The translations under genes were made by a program, and so were the position numbers. Positions 61,037 through 64,000 of a DNA stretch of 64,000 nucleotides are shown here, one piece after another. The stretch comes from Paenibacillus lutimineralis (lineage in GTDB: Bacteria; Bacillota; Bacilli; Paenibacillales; Paenibacillaceae). The notes beneath the pieces were generated by a model that worked only from the letters and a program-made list of their open reading frames with translations, was not told the DNA's origin and made no database searches. How positions within the stretch are numbered: the first letter of the stretch is position 1; each line of letters starts with the position of its first letter. Where the stretch lies: the NCBI RefSeq assembly GCF_003991425.1, contig NZ_CP034346.1, positions 1,835,501 to 1,899,500 of the forward strand, read 5' to 3'.

Positions 61037-63835
61037 TTAATGGATGAGCTCGATCCAGCCAATTTCCATGCCAGGCTTCACAAAATCTATCTTCAGTTCA
61101 TAGAAGCCTTTCTCTAGCTCGAATCTGGACAGCTTCTGGGTAATCCAGTTGCCGTCAGTACCATTCGTCTGAACGGTCGTTAGAATCTCACCGTTGAGGA
61201 CGAGATTACATGCAGATTGCGACAGATTGGTAGCCTTATAGCACATATTGACGACGACCCCGTATACTCCCGGTTCATCGACCTTGAGATAAGCAGGTTG
61301 ATCCTTAGCATCGATGCGGACATTCGTCTCTTTTGACAGTTCTTGAACGGTTTGGCTAGATTCAGCCTCAGGAGCGTTCGCCTTGGCTTTGAACAGAATG
61401 ATTTCTTCGGCCGGTTTAGGCTCTCTTGCAGATACAGGTGCATTCATAATGAATTTACAAATGTTGATGGCGCATCTTTGCAATTCCCCTACCGTCAATG
61501 TGCCATTCTTCAGCGCTTCAATCGTGTTATCCTCTCTGGAGTTGATCTCTGCGCCATTGTTATTCACGACCATGTACAAATCATTCTGAGCTCGCACCAT
61601 GAACGAAGTATATTTCCAGCTCGGTTCTCCACCGTCTACTACATCATTCATGATCGCCCACCAGTCTGTCATGACAATGCCATCATAGCCCCATTCATTT
61701 CTGAGAATGGTCGTATTCAGATCATAGTTAGAAGCAGCCCAGTGTCCATTGACTGGATTGTACGAAGTCATGATGGAAGTGGCTTCTCCCAATTTGACAG
61801 TCATTTCGAAGCCCTTCAGGTAGATTTCTCTCAGCGCTCTCTCAGATACGATGGAATCTGCCTTGGAACGAGCCTTCTCTTGGTTGTTGCATGCGAAGTG
61901 CTTTACCGTTGCGCTGGAGCCACCCTTCTTGATGCCACGAGTAACAGCGGCGCCGAAGCATCCCGTCAAGTACGGGTCCTCCGAGAAATATTCAAAGTTC
62001 CGGCCATTCAGCGGATTACGGTGAATATTGATACCTGGTCCTAATAAGGTATCGATTTCATTTTGCAGCAGCTCTTGTCCTTCCATAACATACAACGATT
62101 CCACCAGTACTACGTTCCAGCTTGAAGCGAGCAATGTACCGATTGGCAGTTGGGTTGCCTTCAAGCCGCTATCCATGCGGATACCGGAAGGACCGTCAGC
62201 CGCGCAAGCTACAGGAATGCCATAATCGAGAAGACTATCGCCAACTCCGCCGAACGCGGCAGCTGTTCCGGAAGTAACCTTTGGACTGCTCATTCCTTCG
62301 CCTCTGACGATCGTAGCCAGTTCCTCATTCGTCAACTGGGCTACAAATTGTTCAAGGCTGGCTTTGCCGGCTTGTACATCCTTCAGGAGGATGCCTTGAT
62401 TTCCGGTCTGCGGATAGGTTTGCGGCAAGCGTGTTTCAATTCTGTCTTTCATCGATACGGAGCGCTTAGGAACCTCATCGAAATCGATTTCATAAATGCC
62501 ATTATTTTTTGCTTTTCCAGGCTTAATGCGAGTGTAGCTCTCTATGGGAGCCATTGCTTCCTCGAGTTGCTCAACGACGATAAGTTCTTCTGCAATGAAC
62601 GCAGCTTGGTCGTGGATACGTAATTTCTCCACATTTCTTACGCTGTTGCCGACGTGCAACTCGTAAGCGCCTGCTTCAAGCACATAGCAAGATTTATGCC
62701 CGGTTGCTCCGCCATCATCATAAGAGGCCATGGAACGTACGGGAAGAGTGATGGTAAGCGTCTCTGTCTCACCAGGTTGCAGAGTGTTGGTCTTGGCAAA
62801 AGCGCCCAAGGCTTTGACAGGCTTGCCAAGCACGCCTTGTGGTGCTTCGTAGTATACCTGAACTACTTCTTTGCCGGCATATGTATCGCCGATGTTCTTC
62901 ACAGCAACGTCCAATTGCAACTCTGTATCCAGACCTGATCCAATCTGTCTGGCTCCTGTTACTTGCATGTCAAACTCGGTATAGGAGAGGCCATAGCCAA
63001 ATTCAAACTGTACTTTCTCAGGACAGAAGGTCTCGAAATACCGGTATCCGACATAGATATCTTCCTGGTACAGGTTCTTGATCTCGTTGCCAAAATTTTG
63101 AGTTGAAGGGTAATCATCAATGCTGTAGGCAATTGTATCGGTTAATTTACCGCTTGGAGATACGTCCCCGGAGAGCAGGTCAGCGACGGCATGTCCCCCG
63201 ATCATTCCACCCTGCCATACGTAGATGACGGATTTGATATGATCCTCGTATACTTTGTCCTCAATCCAGCTTAAATCGATAATGTTGGATACATTCAATA
63301 CAATGGCTACTTGGTCAAAATGTTTGCAGACCATCTTCAGTGCTTGCTGCTCTTCAGCTGTCAGGCGGTAACTGCCTTCTGCATCGGCATTGTCCTTATC
63401 TTCGCCAGCGGTGCGCCCGATAATGAAGATCGCTTTGTCGGAAGCTTGCTTTGCTTCTGCCACCAACTCATCGGATAACGGCATTTCCTTCTGGCACCAT
63501 GGCTCTGCAGCCCAGCCGCCTCCGCCGTTGTCGAACGGGTTCTCAGTGATCCAACTCTGGTATTGCTCTGCCAGATGCTCATTAATAGTTACTTTAGGAT
63601 TGCTGCGAAGCGCATCCAATGCATTAATGACATATTCCACATTCACGGCGCCGCCTGATCCTGTGCCGCTCCGGTAATAATTAATCTGGCATCTGCCGAA
63701 CACGGACACGACTTCTGTTTCCTTAATAGGAAGCATCTTGTCCTCATTCTTAAGCAGTACTCCTCCTTCTACAGCGGCAATTCTGCTATATTCGGCAAAT
63801 CCTTCTAGAGGAATACCAAACTTACTTGTGCTCAT
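61037..63835 (-). CDS. Glycoside hydrolase family 3 with reversed domain order and C-terminal carbohydrate-binding-like domain
   Basis: 932 residues. The usual C-terminal sandwich comes first (about 15-290: AAVEGGVLLKNEDKMLPI, GYGLSYTEFDM), then a fibronectin III-like domain (about 305-405), then the catalytic barrel (about 470-790: AADGPSGIRMD, VKHFACNN, nucleophile Asp724 in EWGYDGIVMTDWWA). The last 90 residues (about 840-932) form a beta-sandwich with ELKIDFVKPGMEIGWIELI, like CBM6/CBM35 types. This permuted order is known from Butyrivibrio and Ruminococcus GH3 enzymes. No signal peptide. ATG at 63835 has a minus-strand GGGGAGGAAC site. The gene stands alone. Confidence 0.92.
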   Translation of the reverse strand: MSTSKFGIPLEGFAEYSRIAAVEGGVLLKNEDKMLPIKETEVVSVFGRCQINYYRSGTGSGGAVNVEYVINALDALRSNPKVTINEHLAEQYQSWITENPFDNGGGGWAAEPWCQKEMPLSDELVAEAKQASDKAIFIIGRTAGEDKDNADAEGSYRLTAEEQQALKMVCKHFDQVAIVLNVSNIIDLSWIEDKVYEDHIKSVIYVWQGGMIGGHAVADLLSGDVSPSGKLTDTIAYSIDDYPSTQNFGNEIKNLYQEDIYVGYRYFETFCPEKVQFEFGYGLSYTEFDMQVTGARQIGSGLDTELQLDVAVKNIGDTYAGKEVVQVYYEAPQGVLGKPVKALGAFAKTNTLQPGETETLTITLPVRSMASYDDGGATGHKSCYVLEAGAYELHVGNSVRNVEKLRIHDQAAFIAEELIVVEQLEEAMAPIESYTRIKPGKAKNNGIYEIDFDEVPKRSVSMKDRIETRLPQTYPQTGNQGILLKDVQAGKASLEQFVAQLTNEELATIVRGEGMSSPKVTSGTAAAFGGVGDSLLDYGIPVACAADGPSGIRMDSGLKATQLPIGTLLASSWNVVLVESLYVMEGQELLQNEIDTLLGPGINIHRNPLNGRNFEYFSEDPYLTGCFGAAVTRGIKKGGSSATVKHFACNNQEKARSKADSIVSERALREIYLKGFEMTVKLGEATSIMTSYNPVNGHWAASNYDLNTTILRNEWGYDGIVMTDWWAIMNDVVDGGEPSWKYTSFMVRAQNDLYMVVNNNGAEINSREDNTIEALKNGTLTVGELQRCAINICKFIMNAPVSAREPKPAEEIILFKAKANAPEAESSQTVQELSKETNVRIDAKDQPAYLKVDEPGVYGVVVNMCYKATNLSQSACNLVLNGEILTTVQTNGTDGNWITQKLSRFELEKGFYELKIDFVKPGMEIGWIELIH

Positions 63836-64000
63836 TCCTTCTGTTCCTCCCCAAATATATAAATTATATATCTATGATCATATAATATCCCATTTACACG
63901 ATCTTTGATATCTGTTTGGTATCTGTTCAGTTGTTATTTTGCAATCTGAGGTCAAATATCACTGAATTTCATCGAAATAAGTCAAGATTGTGACCGAAAA

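Noticed and set aside
1..64000. CRISPR arrays, tRNA or rRNA genes
   Set aside because: No regularly spaced repeats and no tRNA- or rRNA-like sequence were seen on reading; a tRNAscan or CRISPR finder run would be decisive.

Overview
The window comes from a spore-forming Gram-positive bacterium, most likely Paenibacillus. The support is a spoVAC-spoVAD-spoVAE operon, an S-layer-anchored exoenzyme (three SLH repeats), a YesM/YesN-type two-component system with LplB/LplC-type sugar permeases, and the conserved Bacillota block yqeG-yqeH-aroE-yhbY-nadD-yqeK-rsfS-cvfB-yqeM. No rRNA, tRNA, CRISPR array, integrase or intact transposase was found.

Region 1 (1-10448) is a plant-polysaccharide utilisation cluster on the + strand: sensor kinase (cut by the window edge), two ABC sugar permeases, an AraC-type response regulator, then three glycosidases without signal peptides (GH35/GH42-like, GH3, GH43). 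The logic is sensing outside, importing oligosaccharides, and trimming them in the cytoplasm. The solute-binding protein is not in the window. Region 2 (10449-17700) holds a terminator-rich spacer, a 1543-residue secreted SLH protein with a GHL10/DUF187 glycosidase-like core and four N-terminal repeats, a smaller cytoplasmic protein of the same fold class, and a gene remnant.

Region 3 (about 17.7-33.1 kb) is visibly AT-richer and reads as a defence/accessory island. It contains a PD-(D/E)XK-like protein, a structured non-coding stretch, a PLD-type nuclease, a tightly overlapping three-gene operon ending in a TIR protein (the best candidate here for an undescribed system), a nuclease-DUF2075 helicase, XRE regulators, a HEPN-like protein, a broken DUF2357/DUF524 nuclease, and two MazG-DUF2075 modules that have decayed reciprocally: in one the MazG gene is broken, in the other the DUF2075 gene is broken.

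Region 4 (33.1-46.4 kb) returns to housekeeping-like composition: an APH-family kinase, a self-contained PTS operon (PRD regulator carrying EIIB and EIIA domains, SIS protein, EIIB, UlaA-type EIIC, its own HPr and its own EI), a thioredoxin-like protein, an MBL hydrolase, ChrA, a YqeK-like HD protein and an M42 peptidase. Region 5 (46.4-64 kb) has the spoVA genes, a MoxR-DUF58-transglutaminase operon, the yqeG-yqeM block, and a GH3 enzyme with reversed domain order. A small MITE-like palindromic repeat family occurs at about 46.4, 46.5, 49.9 and 60.1 kb. All family assignments are from sequence motifs read by eye, with no database search.
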